DNA from: Nitrospira sp.
Lineage (GTDB): Bacteria > Nitrospirota > Nitrospiria > Nitrospirales > UBA8639
NCBI GenBank assembly: GCA_011523385.1
Contig: WTGX01000005.1
Location: 21,326-85,325, forward strand
DNA: 64,000 nt
Direction of reading: 5' to 3'
Positions within the stretch are counted from its first letter, which is position 1. Every line of letters starts with the position of its first letter. The notes beneath the pieces are model-generated. The model was not told the origin of the DNA. It was given only the letters and a program-made list of their open reading frames with translations, and did not search any database. The translations under genes were made by a program, and so were the position numbers. Shown here piece by piece: positions 33,824 to 42,882 of this stretch.

Positions 33824-35173
33824 TTACAAGGCTGCCACGCGGGAGAAGTAGTCGACGAACGTGCGGATGCCGCCGGACGCCTGGCCCCAATCGAAGTTTT
33901 CGTTCGGCGCATGGTAACCGTGCTCGGGCAGGCTCAGCCCGCAGAAGAGGATCGGCACCTTCCACGCCCGTTCCATCAGAGAAATCGCGCCGATCGAGCC
34001 CCCTTCCCGGACCAATGACGGGTTCTTCCCGAATCCCGTTTGCATCGCTTGACGAAGCGCGTCGGCGTATGGGCCCTGCGTCACGCCCCGAAACGGTTCG
34101 AGTTGCCCGTCGGCTTCGACCCGGATGTCGGAGTTCAGTTTCCTGAGATGGACCTTCAGCCGTGAGAGGATCGTGGAGGGCTTCTGGTTCGGGACCAGCC
34201 GCATGCTCACCTTCAATTCCCCGAATGGCGGAACCACGGTTTTCACGCCGGGTCCCATGTGCCCGCCCACCAATCCGTGCACCTCGAAGGTGGGGGCGGC
34301 CCAGATCCGTTGAATCAACTCGGCGCGGTTTCGTGTCCGGATCGACCGGAACCCGTACGCCTTCTTGAACCGGTCCACCTGAAAGCCCGAGGAGAGGAAT
34401 TGCTTCATTTCCCCGGCCGTGGGCGAGACCACCTCATCGTAAAATCCGGGAATGGTCACGCGGCCGGTTCGCGCATCCACACACGACTGCGCGGCTTCGC
34501 ACAATTCGGCCAGCGGATTTCTGGCCCCGCCGCCCGTCAACCCGGAATGCACGTCGGTGGTGCCCGTGCGCAGGGTCAGCCTGACGGCCAACATCCCGCG
34601 CAGCCCCGTGGAAATCGCCGGGCGTTGGCGCGACACCCAGATGGTATCCGACACCAGGACCGAATCCGGGCGCGGCACCGCGCTCCGCTGATCCAGGGCA
34701 TCCTGGAAATTCGGGCTGCCGATTTCCTCTTCCAACTCCCAGAGAAACCGGATATTCAATGCAACGCCCTGCTCCACGGCATATCTGGCGGCCAGAAGCG
34801 CGGCCAGCGCCGGACCTTTGTCATCGGTCGTGCCCCGGCCCCGATAGGTATCCCCCTGTTTGCGGAACACGAATGGGTCCTGTTTCCACTCCGGTTCCTG
34901 GGCGGGCTGCACGTCCAGATGATTGTAAATCGTCAACGTGGGATATGACTTCCCGGACTGCCAGCCGCCCGACACCACGGGATAGCCGTTGGTCGTCACG
35001 ATCCGCGCCCGCGCGCCGAGACTCCGCAGATACTGCGCCGCGACGGTAGCCATCCGGGCCATATCCTGCTTTCGCCCGGGATCGGAACTCACCGACGGGA
35101 TCTCCACCGCCTGTGCGAGCATGTCCTCAAACTGCGGCCGGACCGACCGGATATAGGATTCCAGATGATTCAT
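33824..35173 (-). CDS. M20-family metallopeptidase (dipeptidase-like)
   Basis: The 449-residue protein starts MNHLESYIRSVRPQFEDMLA. Zinc ligands and catalytic residues appear in order: IYNHLDVQPA (His, Asp), GRGTTDDKGP (bridging Asp), ELEEEIGS (catalytic Glu and zinc Glu), SDTIW and a late HAPNENF histidine. A dimerisation domain interrupts the catalytic one at about residues 180-300. Enzymes of this group hydrolyse dipeptides or related amides in the cytoplasm. ATG 35173 is preferred; the open frame extends 31 codons upstream into a dispersed repeat. Confidence 0.88.
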   Translation of the reverse strand: MNHLESYIRSVRPQFEDMLAQAVEIPSVSSDPGRKQDMARMATVAAQYLRSLGARARIVTTNGYPVVSGGWQSGKSYPTLTIYNHLDVQPAQEPEWKQDPFVFRKQGDTYRGRGTTDDKGPALAALLAARYAVEQGVALNIRFLWELEEEIGSPNFQDALDQRSAVPRPDSVLVSDTIWVSRQRPAISTGLRGMLAVRLTLRTGTTDVHSGLTGGGARNPLAELCEAAQSCVDARTGRVTIPGFYDEVVSPTAGEMKQFLSSGFQVDRFKKAYGFRSIRTRNRAELIQRIWAAPTFEVHGLVGGHMGPGVKTVVPPFGELKVSMRLVPNQKPSTILSRLKVHLRKLNSDIRVEADGQLEPFRGVTQGPYADALRQAMQTGFGKNPSLVREGGSIGAISLMERAWKVPILFCGLSLPEHGYHAPNENFDWGQASGGIRTFVDYFSRVAAL

Positions 35174-35200
35174 CGAGGTGCTCTCTTTCTCTATCCATTT

Positions 35201-35325
35201 AGCGGCATAAGATACCGCCGCTACAACTGCGGAGAGGCCGCCGCCAAGTATCTGTAGCTGCGCCATCTCATGGCGCTTCTTTTCTGGCGGCCTCTCTTGG
35301 CGGCATAAGATGCCGCCCTACAAAT
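35201..35325. repeat. Repeat pair GCGGCATAAGAT-CCGCC-CTACAA
   Basis: GCGGCATAAGATACCGCCGC near 35202 recurs as GCGGCATAAGATGCCGCC near 35300, with TATCTGTAGCTGCGCCATCT between. It belongs to the TTGTAGCGGC-type family seen at 30844, 31458 and 63303. Confidence 0.65.
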
Positions 35326-35345
35326 TTCTTGCCTGCGTACAGCCG

Positions 35346-36326
35346 TCACCCGAAATAAAAGGGGACCGGCGAAAAGCTGAGGAGGAAAATGACGAGGGCG
35401 CTCCACCCCACCCAGATCCGGCCGCGACCCAATTCCGTTGCCGGATCGATCACCGGTGGATGGCTGATCCCGACCAGGCCGGCTAGAAACGTCCATAAAA
35501 TCCATCCCGGCCATCCCCACAGCCCCAACACCAGCAGGATCGGAATCGACGCCAACGCCAACGTCCGTTGTCGATGGCCGAACAGCGCGTAGGCCACGTG
35601 CCCGCCGTCGAGTTGCCCGATCGGGATCAAATTCAACGCGGTAATGAAGAACCCGAACCACGCCGCAAAGGCCACGGGGTGCAGCACGATGTCATAGGTG
35701 TCGGGGAGCGGTCCGAACATGAGCCACGCGAAGAATTGCAGCAACAGCGGCTCGCCCAGTTGCAGGCCATAGACGCCTATCGTGTGTTCGACTCTCGATA
35801 AGGACAACCCGATCAGCAAGGCCGGCACGGCTACGACAAATCCCGCGATCGGGCCGGCCACACCGATGTCGAACAAAGCGCGACGATTCATAATGGGTGA
35901 GCGCATGCGAATCACGGCGCCGAACGTCCCGATAAATTGCGGAGGGCCGGGAATAAACAGCGGCAGAGACGCCGGGACCCGATGTACGCGCGACAAATAG
36001 AAATGTCCGAATTCGTGCGTGACGAGGATCCCCAACAACGTACAGGCGAACGGCCACCCGTTCCACAGGCTGCCGGGATAGCGCGCAAGGAAATCCCATG
36101 CGCCTGACACCGGCTCGGTATTGACCTGATACGCACCAGCCCAAAACGTGGTGAAGACGGTCACCAGGAACAAGCCGAGCGGGAGATACAGGACCGATAC
36201 CGCACTTTCCGGCTCGGGCCCGGAACGTTCCCAATCCGGCGACCATTCATCGTGTGTATGCGGCCGGTCCTCCGGGTCATCGGGAAACCCTTTTTGCGGT
36301 CCGGGAGGAAATTGTTGTTGATCCAT
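35346..36326 (-). CDS. Site-2-protease-like membrane metalloprotease (M50)
   Basis: A 326-residue membrane protein. A hydrophilic N-terminus rich in Pro and Asp is followed by about six or seven membrane segments. The zinc motif THEFGHFYLS lies in one helix and the third ligand motif NLIPIGQLDGGHVAYAL in a later helix, as in site-2 proteases. Such enzymes cut transmembrane substrates, often anti-sigma factors, within the bilayer. There is no PDZ domain, and the FIPGPPQFIGTFGAVIRM loop is typical of the plant/cyanobacterial EGY branch. No obvious substrate gene is adjacent. Confidence 0.87.
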   Translation of the reverse strand: MDQQQFPPGPQKGFPDDPEDRPHTHDEWSPDWERSGPEPESAVSVLYLPLGLFLVTVFTTFWAGAYQVNTEPVSGAWDFLARYPGSLWNGWPFACTLLGILVTHEFGHFYLSRVHRVPASLPLFIPGPPQFIGTFGAVIRMRSPIMNRRALFDIGVAGPIAGFVVAVPALLIGLSLSRVEHTIGVYGLQLGEPLLLQFFAWLMFGPLPDTYDIVLHPVAFAAWFGFFITALNLIPIGQLDGGHVAYALFGHRQRTLALASIPILLVLGLWGWPGWILWTFLAGLVGISHPPVIDPATELGRGRIWVGWSALVIFLLSFSPVPFYFG

Positions 36327-36350
36327 AACGAGTGAAGCGCGGTGATCGAA

Positions 36351-37691
36351 TCAGCCAAAGGGATTCATGAGACGTTCTTCGTTGACCGTGGTCGGCGGAC
36401 CGTGCCCGGGGAGCAACACCGTGTCCGGATCCAACGGCAAGACCCGGCGGCGAACCGATGCCAAATGTTCCGCATATAATGACAGCGGATTGGACCCGCC
36501 CACGGACCCGGCAAACAGCGTATCCCCGACGAAACAGAGCGTCTGGCCTTGAGAGTGAATTTTATAGCAAATCCCGCCGGGAGTATGGCCGGGTGTGACG
36601 AGACACTCGACCTTCAGGTCTCCCGCGGCAATGATCCGGCCATCCTCGGGAACAACGACTGTGTCTTTTGGTGGCTTCCAGGGCAACAAGGGAAAATCTC
36701 CTTCTCCAAGATACACCGGTACGGGCCATTCGGACAAAATCCGATCCAGGCCCCCGGCATGATCCATATGCCCGTGCGTGAGGCACACGCCGGTCAACGT
36801 CGCGTGTTGTTCTTCGAGCACAGCCAGCATGGCCTCCGCATTGTAGGCCGTATCGATAAAGACCGCTTGTTTGGTTTGCGGATCGATCAGGACGTACCCC
36901 TTGACTTCGTAGCCCCCGATGTCACCCAGGACCGTCACCACCAGCGAAGAGATCCACGCCGGAGATGAATGCGGCACCCATCCCCCTATGGACACCGCAC
37001 TCAGCGCCTCGCTTTTGAGGGCAAGCGTCCGGGCCATGGCCTGGACCTCGTGTTCTGACGGGGCGCGGGCGCCCTGTTCCAGGCTCTCCCAATCGTCTTT
37101 GCGAAGCTGCGCGGTTTCCGCCGCGCCGGCGATCGTTTGCCCTCTCCCCTTCCGTGCCTTTTTCACGATGTCGCAGAATTCGTCTTCGAGTCCCACGGGC
37201 CGCGACAGTACAGCCTGCCAGGCCCGGACCATCACGGGATCAACGTCCACCAACGTGACCGATCGCAGGGATTGAGGATGAAACTCGCGAATTTCCTCGA
37301 CCATGCCTTGCGCGGCTTCCTCAGGAGCGACCCTGCCGACCCCCGTGCCCATGCCGGGAATAGCCAGGGAGACAAAGCCCTGTTCATCGGCCAGCCGGAG
37401 CGCAGCTCGCGTGGCCAATTTCACGTTTTCGACGGGAATGCGCATAGATGGTTCGGGCATGGTTGGCGCGTGAATGATTGCCGCAAAGCGGGTACGGCCA
37501 CCCGACGTCAGCACGGCCTCTCCCACGGGTATCGGCGCCTGTCGTCTCGCCTCGTCTTCCACGATTGATCCTGCGGCGCGCCGGATGATCCCGGCCACGC
37601 CTCCGCCCATGAGGCCGTGACTGTTCGCCGCATTGACGATAACCTGGGTCTCCACGTCGAGGAGGCTACCTTGAACACACGTGATGTCCAT
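36351..37691 (-). CDS. Macro domain - XRE-like - metallo-beta-lactamase fusion
   Basis: This single open frame encodes about 446 residues with three parts. First a macro domain (DITCVQGSLLDVETQVIVNA, GGGVAGIIRRAAG, IPGMGTGVGR), which binds or hydrolyses ADP-ribose derivatives. Then an XRE-like helix-turn-helix at about 170-235 (FCDIVKKARKGRGQTIAGAA). Finally a metallo-beta-lactamase fold with THGHMDHAGGLD, TPGHTPGG and FVGDTLFAGS, like glyoxalase II. I prefer ATG 37691, 9 bases after GAGG; ATG 37706 is the alternative. It faces metF divergently. I know of each domain separately but not of a common family with this order. Confidence 0.8.
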   Translation of the reverse strand: MDITCVQGSLLDVETQVIVNAANSHGLMGGGVAGIIRRAAGSIVEDEARRQAPIPVGEAVLTSGGRTRFAAIIHAPTMPEPSMRIPVENVKLATRAALRLADEQGFVSLAIPGMGTGVGRVAPEEAAQGMVEEIREFHPQSLRSVTLVDVDPVMVRAWQAVLSRPVGLEDEFCDIVKKARKGRGQTIAGAAETAQLRKDDWESLEQGARAPSEHEVQAMARTLALKSEALSAVSIGGWVPHSSPAWISSLVVTVLGDIGGYEVKGYVLIDPQTKQAVFIDTAYNAEAMLAVLEEQHATLTGVCLTHGHMDHAGGLDRILSEWPVPVYLGEGDFPLLPWKPPKDTVVVPEDGRIIAAGDLKVECLVTPGHTPGGICYKIHSQGQTLCFVGDTLFAGSVGGSNPLSLYAEHLASVRRRVLPLDPDTVLLPGHGPPTTVNEERLMNPFG

Positions 37692-37768
37692 CCAGTATTG
37701 CCTCATCTCCTCCGGTTTAGTACTGTTGGGCGAAACTCGAACCTCTCATTTCACCAAATGAGTCCCGC

Positions 37769-38656
37769 ATGCATATAGCAGAAGTCTTTCAGCAAAGCCA
37801 GCCTGCAATCAGTTTTGAGTTTTTTCCTCCAAAGAGTAAGGCTGCGTCCGAGTCGTTGTTTCATACTATTCAGAAGTTGATTCCTCTGAAACCCGCCTAC
37901 GTCAGCGTCACCTATGGCGCGGGTGGGTCAACGCGTGAACTGACTCATGACCTGGTCGTCAAATTGCACAATGAGACGAATCTGACGATCGTGTCGCACC
38001 TGACGTGTGTGAAGTCGAGCCGGGATGAAATTTTCCGGATTCTCCAACGGTATGACGAACACAGCATCCGTAACATCATGGCCCTGCACGGCGACCCGCC
38101 CAGCCGGGAGCCGTGGGATTCGTCCGAACAGGACTTCCGCCACGCCGTGGAACTGGTCGCCTTTATCAAAAAACATTTTCCTCATATGGGGATCGGCGTA
38201 GCGGGATTCCCCGAAGGCCATCCCGACACGCCCAACCGGCTCCAGGAAATCGAGTATCTCAAGGCCAAAGTCGACGCCGGCGCCGACTACATCTGCACGC
38301 AACTTTTTTTCGACAATCGCGACTTCTACGATTTCTGCGAACGGTGCCGGCTGGCCGGGATCCACGTCCCCATCATCGCGGGCATCATGCCGATTACCTC
38401 ACTGCAAGGGATGAAGCGGATGGCGGAACTCGCCCTGGGCGCACGCTTTCCGGGAAGATTGCTTCGCGCCCTGGCGAGCGCAAAGGATGACGCCCAAGCC
38501 GAAAAGATCGGCACCCATTGGGCCACGGAACAGGTCTTGGACCTGTTGGATAACAAAGTCCTTGGGGTGCATCTCTACACCCTGAACAAATCCAGGGCCT
38601 CGTTACACATCTATGAAACGCTGGGGCTCCAGCGTGTCGACATGATCATGGAATAG
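37769..38656 (+). CDS. metF: 5,10-methylenetetrahydrofolate reductase
   Basis: The 295-residue flavoenzyme reduces methylene-THF to methyl-THF for methionine synthesis. It shows the barrel segments ISFEFFPPKS, VSVTYGAGGSTRE, NIMALHGDPP, GVAGFPEGHP and TQLFFDN, all family signatures, and has normal bacterial length. It complements glyA, metK and ahcY elsewhere in the window for the methyl cycle. The divergent gap to the macro-MBL gene is only 77 bases and must hold both promoters. Confidence 0.95.
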   Translation: MHIAEVFQQSQPAISFEFFPPKSKAASESLFHTIQKLIPLKPAYVSVTYGAGGSTRELTHDLVVKLHNETNLTIVSHLTCVKSSRDEIFRILQRYDEHSIRNIMALHGDPPSREPWDSSEQDFRHAVELVAFIKKHFPHMGIGVAGFPEGHPDTPNRLQEIEYLKAKVDAGADYICTQLFFDNRDFYDFCERCRLAGIHVPIIAGIMPITSLQGMKRMAELALGARFPGRLLRALASAKDDAQAEKIGTHWATEQVLDLLDNKVLGVHLYTLNKSRASLHIYETLGLQRVDMIME

Positions 38657-38684
38657 AAACGAGGTCCTTTTGTTTCGGCATTCT

Positions 38685-38810
38685 CTGTCATCCTTGACAT
38701 TTCCCCCCTCCCGTCATCCCCGACATCTTTAATCGGGGATCCAGCGTCTTTGCTTTTTCGTTCATAAAGACCCTGGATTCCTGCTTTCGCAGGAATGACG
38801 GAAAAAGAAA
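38685..38810. repeat. Dispersed repeat block between convergent metF and glnS
   Basis: CCCCGACATCTTTAATCGGG with GATCCAGCGTCTTTG is followed by GACCCTGGATTCCTGC and a GCTTTCGCAGGAATGAC half. Both are members of the GTCAT...GACATC family. As a palindrome it could end transcription from both sides. Confidence 0.75.
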
Positions 38811-38820
38811 GGAGAGGAAC

Positions 38821-40500
38821 TTATTTTTTCTCGAGTTTCGACCAGGAATCGCGAAGGGCGACGGTGCGGTTGAACACGAGTTGCCGACCGGTTGAATCGG
38901 GATCGACGCAAAAATAGCCCTGCCGTTCGAACTGAAACCGTTGGCCGGCAACCGCTCCCTGCAACGCCGGTTCGACCCGGCAGCCCTGTAACCGTTCCAC
39001 CGAGTTCGGATTGAGGACAGTCCGGTAATCCCGGCCGTCCTTTTCGGGATTGGGATCGGAAAACAGATGATCGAACAGCCGCACTTCGGCTTCGAGCGCA
39101 TGAGGCTCGGACACCCAGTGAATGGTGCCCTTCACCTTTCGACCGGGCTGTCCTGATCCGCTCTTCGTGTCCGGATCATACGTGCAGCGGACTTCAACGA
39201 CCTCTCCCTGCTCATCCTTGATCACGTCCACGCATCGAATGATGTAGGCATAGCGCAACCGCACCTCCTGGCCGGGCGCGAGCCGGAAGTACTTTTTCGG
39301 CGGATCTTCACGAAAATCTTCACGCTCGATATAAAGGACGCGGGAAAACGGCACCGCCCGGCTCCCCATCCCGGGATCTTCGGGGTTGTTCACCGCCTGT
39401 AACTCTTCCGCCTGGCCGTCCGGGTAATTGGTCAAGACGACGCGCAGGGGACGGAGCACGGCCATGACCCGTTGCGCGCTCGCATTCAGGTTCTCCCTGA
39501 CAACATGCTCCAACAGGCTCACCTCCACCACGCTGTCGCGTTTCGCCACCCCGACGTGCTCGCAAAACCGTCGGATCGCCTCCGGGGGATACCCGCGGCG
39601 TCGCAAGCCCATCAACGTGGGGAGGCGCGGATCATCCCATCCGGACACGTGCGACTCTTCGATGAGTTCTAATAGCTTCCGCTTGCTCATCACCGTGTGC
39701 GTCAGGTTCAAGCGCGCGAATTCAATCTGCCGGGAATGACAGGCCACTTCACATTCGTCCAGCAGCCAATCGTACAAGGACCGATGATCCTCAAACTCCA
39801 GGGTGCAGAGGGAATGCGTGATTCCTTCGAGGGAGTCGGACAGGGGATGCGCGAAATCATACGTGGGATAAATATTCCAATCCGATCCAGTCCGGTGATG
39901 CGGCACCCGACGGATCCGGTAGAGCGTGGGGTCGCGCATGTTGATGTTGGGTGAGGCCATGTCGATTTTAGCACGGAGCACGTGCGCCCCTTCTTCGCAG
40001 TCGCCGTCACGCATCCGCAAGAACAGGTCGAGATTCTCCTCCACAGATCGCGTCCGGTACGGGCTCTCCTTGCCCGGTTCCGTCAGGGTTCCCCGGTAGG
40101 CTCGAATCTCGTCCGCCGTCAGACTGTCCACGTAGGCCTTGCCTTTCCTGATCAACAACACCGCATACTCGTACAACTTCTCGAAATAATCCGAGGCGAA
40201 GAAACACCGGTCCTGCCAGTCGAATCCCAACCAGCGCACGTCTTCCTGAATAGACTCCACGTATTCCACGTCTTCCTTGGCGGGGTTGGTGTCGTCGAAC
40301 CGCAAATTGCACAACCCCCCGGCAAATTCCTGGGCAATGCCGAAATTCAAACAAATGGATTTGGCGTGTCCAATGTGGAGATAGCCGTTGGGTTCCGGAG
40401 GGAACCGCGTATGCACGGCGCCGTCGAATTTCCCCGTCTCCCGGTCCTGCGCCACGATCGCGCGAATAAAGTCCCGGGAAGCCGGTTGAGGGTTGGACAT
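38821..40500 (-). CDS. glnS: Glutaminyl-tRNA synthetase
   Basis: The 559-residue class I synthetase starts [19 protein letters not shown] at ATG 40500. HIGH appears in [14 protein letters not shown] and KMSKS as VMSKRKL. The C-terminal anticodon-binding beta-barrels follow ([20 protein letters not shown]). It charges tRNA-Gln directly; a tRNA-Gln gene lies 1.4 kb away and gltX further on. GlnRS is not universal in bacteria, so its presence means direct glutaminylation. The longer frame to 40551 lacks a ribosome binding site. Confidence 0.96.
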   Translation of the reverse strand: MSNPQPASRDFIRAIVAQDRETGKFDGAVHTRFPPEPNGYLHIGHAKSICLNFGIAQEFAGGLCNLRFDDTNPAKEDVEYVESIQEDVRWLGFDWQDRCFFASDYFEKLYEYAVLLIRKGKAYVDSLTADEIRAYRGTLTEPGKESPYRTRSVEENLDLFLRMRDGDCEEGAHVLRAKIDMASPNINMRDPTLYRIRRVPHHRTGSDWNIYPTYDFAHPLSDSLEGITHSLCTLEFEDHRSLYDWLLDECEVACHSRQIEFARLNLTHTVMSKRKLLELIEESHVSGWDDPRLPTLMGLRRRGYPPEAIRRFCEHVGVAKRDSVVEVSLLEHVVRENLNASAQRVMAVLRPLRVVLTNYPDGQAEELQAVNNPEDPGMGSRAVPFSRVLYIEREDFREDPPKKYFRLAPGQEVRLRYAYIIRCVDVIKDEQGEVVEVRCTYDPDTKSGSGQPGRKVKGTIHWVSEPHALEAEVRLFDHLFSDPNPEKDGRDYRTVLNPNSVERLQGCRVEPALQGAVAGQRFQFERQGYFCVDPDSTGRQLVFNRTVALRDSWSKLEKK

Positions 40501-40557
40501 GCTCAAGAGCCCTTTGATTCCGTTACCATGCTGTCGCCAGGAACGAGTCAAATATCC

Positions 40558-40653
40558 CTAATACGGCTTCTTGCCTTTGAACAACACCAGCAAGCCGATC
40601 ACCCCGACGATCAACAACAATCCGCCATAAAAGAAATATTGGTCATCCATCAT
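40558..40653 (-). CDS. 31-residue single-pass membrane peptide
   Basis: A short frame encodes MMDDQYFFYGG, a hydrophobic helix (LLLIVGVIGLLVLF) and a basic end KGKKPY. GGGAGGGACG lies directly before the double ATG at 40653/40650, a strong ribosome binding site. The charge pattern suggests an N-out, C-in orientation. It precedes glnS by 57 bases on the same strand. Small membrane peptides of this type are often missed; the function is unknown. Confidence 0.6.
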   Translation of the reverse strand: MMDDQYFFYGGLLLIVGVIGLLVLFKGKKPY

Positions 40654-40833
40654 CGTCCCTCCCGGATTCTGTTCTTCGCGCGGCGGTCCAGCTCCAGGTC
40701 GGATTACGCCTGTCCTGAGCGAAGTCGAAGGGCTCCGCTAATCCGGCCTGCACAAAACTGTCTCAGTACGTGCGGAGCGTTTTTGATCAGGAAGTGTCAA
40801 GGACCCACATGTGGCCTATCCGAAGCACCAGGG

Positions 40834-41775
40834 TCAAAAGGCGTACTTCAGCCCGAAGCTGAGCGCCCAGTATTGGATATCGCTGAACGTCAGCGTACTG
40901 TCGTACGGAGTTGTCCCGTCAGCCCGGACAGGTTTATGACTTCTGATGAGGGTCCACACGGTGTCGCCTTCAAGATCCTGGAAGGAAGCCCAGCGCGCTT
41001 TCATTCCGATCGAGACCTTTTCCGTCAGCGCGTAATCCAGGCCGCCCATGAATTGGAAGCCGAAGAGCGTGTCGGTGAATTCGCTATTCAGAAGACTTAA
41101 CGTGCCTGCAGCAGCCTGTGGTTTGTCGGCCGGGTAGCCTTGCTCAACCGTCTTGCGCAAGAAGCGGGCCTGATAGTCCAAACTGGTGCGGGCCCACCCG
41201 ACACCCGCGCCCACATAGGGCGTCCAACGCGAGGCGTTCAGAAAATCGTAGTAGGCGTTCAAGAAGAATTGATGGGCGCTGAAGTCCGATACCCGTTCCG
41301 AGGGCGGGTCGATTTGGCTCACCTCATCATTTTTGTCCACCAGCGCCACGTTCTCACCAGGGGTCCTCCAAAGCGAGGAATCGCCACCATGAGACCGGTT
41401 CAGGTATTCGAATTCAACGCGAAACCTGTCCAGCGCATACCCGACGCTAACGCCGCCCAGGAAGCCTGTGCTTAGATCAAACGAATTGGTGGTCATCGGT
41501 TGTGGGGTATTGCCCGCGCAGTCCGCGTCGCTGAGTGGAACCACGTTGTGGTTTTCCCCGCTACCTTTAAGAAGCTGGTCGCATTTCGTCGGATGGTTCA
41601 CTCCGGACAGGACGGACCCCACGTCCGCAGCATTCGCAAACCCCAATTCAATGCCGGCGTAGAACCCTTGACGACTTGTTTCGGCGTTCACCACGCCTGC
41701 GGAAGCGAGCAGCCAGACACCCAGGACCAGGACAAGACGCCTGAATGGAATAAGGATCATGATGTTTGTCATCAT
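40834..41775 (-). CDS. Outer membrane beta-barrel protein, OmpA/opacity-like
   Basis: The 313-residue protein has a signal peptide (IPFRRLVLVLGVWLLASAGV, cleaved near VNAE) and then alternating beta strands such as FYAGIELGFAN, GGVSVGYALDRFRVEFEYL, TPYVGAGVGWA and IGMKARWASF. It ends in Phe (FGLKYAF), the usual signal for barrel assembly. About eight strands can be counted. GGGGAGG precedes the paired ATGs at 41775/41772. Two extracellular loops have one cysteine each (PTKCDQLL, DADCAGN) that may form a disulphide. It belongs to the broad outer-membrane-beta-barrel group; no ligand can be named. Confidence 0.85.
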   Translation of the reverse strand: MMTNIMILIPFRRLVLVLGVWLLASAGVVNAETSRQGFYAGIELGFANAADVGSVLSGVNHPTKCDQLLKGSGENHNVVPLSDADCAGNTPQPMTTNSFDLSTGFLGGVSVGYALDRFRVEFEYLNRSHGGDSSLWRTPGENVALVDKNDEVSQIDPPSERVSDFSAHQFFLNAYYDFLNASRWTPYVGAGVGWARTSLDYQARFLRKTVEQGYPADKPQAAAGTLSLLNSEFTDTLFGFQFMGGLDYALTEKVSIGMKARWASFQDLEGDTVWTLIRSHKPVRADGTTPYDSTLTFSDIQYWALSFGLKYAF

Positions 41776-41864
41776 CACTTGCCTCCCCGGTGGTGAATAC
41801 ACGTCACACCCCTGACTTCTATTCGTCATCAGATCATACACTGAACTTTGACGGCCACGGAGAT

Positions 41865-41938
41865 TGGCTGGGGGAGAAGGATTCGAACCCTCACGCTCAG
41901 ATCCAGAATCTGATGTCCTACCCTTAGACGATCCCCCA
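41865..41938 (-). tRNA. tRNA-Gln (anticodon CTG)
   Basis: On the minus strand the 74-base tRNA has acceptor TGGGGGA/TCCCCCA and a D arm containing GTCTAAGGGTAGGAC. Anticodon stem TCAGA/TCTGA encloses TTCTGGA, giving CTG. The T arm contains GGTTCGAATCC and the CCA end is encoded. Confidence 0.95.
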
Positions 41939-42211
41939 GTCCAAGGAAAAGCTTAAACGGAGACTTTTCTTTGAGTCAAGAAATGACTTCGATTGTGAAC
42001 CTGTCCTGACTCTGCTTAACGACTTCCCCATGGAATTGGGAAAGGTACCTTTATGGATCACGGATGCCGGCAAGAAGCCCCCCAACGTCGAGTCTTCGTC
42101 TTTTTAGACCGTTCGTATCAGAATGAGCATTCCGAAATGCTTGAAATTATTGTTTTTTACGTATAACCTTAGACTTTAAGGACATCGTTTTTATTATTCA
42201 GCGGGTTGGTG

Positions 42212-42865
42212 ATGCCTAGAAAAAAAGAATTCGACGTCGATGAAGTCTTGGACAAGGCTATGAGGGCCTTCTGGAAACGTGGCTATGAAGCCACGTCCTT
42301 AAACGACCTCCTGGACCACATGCAGATCCAACGCGCCAGCCTGTATAACGCGTTCAGCGATAAGCGCACCCTCTTCCTCGATACATTGCGCCGGTACGAC
42401 CGTGTCCACCGCCGAGCCGAGGTTGCAAAGCGGTTGAAAATGCCGTCGCCACGCCAGGCCATCCTCGGACTATTCCAGGACGCGATCAAGGCGGTGGAGA
42501 AACGCCGGGCACGCTATGGGTGTTTTCTGGTCAATACGGCCATGGAGTTATCACCACATGACAAGGAGGTGGCCAAGTTCGTCCGCCAGGCCTTCACCCA
42601 CATGGAGCGACAATTTTTCAAAAAAAGGATCGAACAGGGTCTCGCCATCGGAGAAATCGCCAAGTCGGTGGCGCCGGCCCAGGCCGCAAGCGCCATCCTG
42701 AGTTTGTACATGGGATTGCTTGTACTCTCCCGCAGCCGTCCCGAAAAACTTTCACTTGAGTCAATCGCGAAACAAGTGGAAATCCTTTTGCCTCATGGTG
42801 ATAAGCCGACTCTTGACTTCGCCCCGGCGCATCCTAGAGAGAAACTGACAAGCGCCTTGGTCTGA
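42212..42865 (+). CDS. TetR-family transcriptional regulator
   Basis: A 217-residue regulator. The N-terminal helix-turn-helix (KEFDVDEVLDKAMRAFWKRG, then YEATSLNDLLDHMQIQRASL and YNAFSDKRTLF) is typical for TetR. The C-terminal ligand domain contains YGCFLVNTAMEL, as in the YcdC/AcuR-like subgroup. The ligand and target are unknown. ATG 42212 is preferred over TTG 42206. The gene stands alone between tRNA-Gln and gltX; about 270 upstream bases show no palindrome clear enough to name an operator. Confidence 0.9.
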   Translation: MPRKKEFDVDEVLDKAMRAFWKRGYEATSLNDLLDHMQIQRASLYNAFSDKRTLFLDTLRRYDRVHRRAEVAKRLKMPSPRQAILGLFQDAIKAVEKRRARYGCFLVNTAMELSPHDKEVAKFVRQAFTHMERQFFKKRIEQGLAIGEIAKSVAPAQAASAILSLYMGLLVLSRSRPEKLSLESIAKQVEILLPHGDKPTLDFAPAHPREKLTSALV

Positions 42866-42882
42866 CGCAGAATTTTCAGACA

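Noticed and set aside
37725-37768. A tRNA or T-box-like element before metF suggested by ACTCGAACCTC
   Set aside because: The surrounding bases do not form a tRNA or T-box fold, and the gap is too short.
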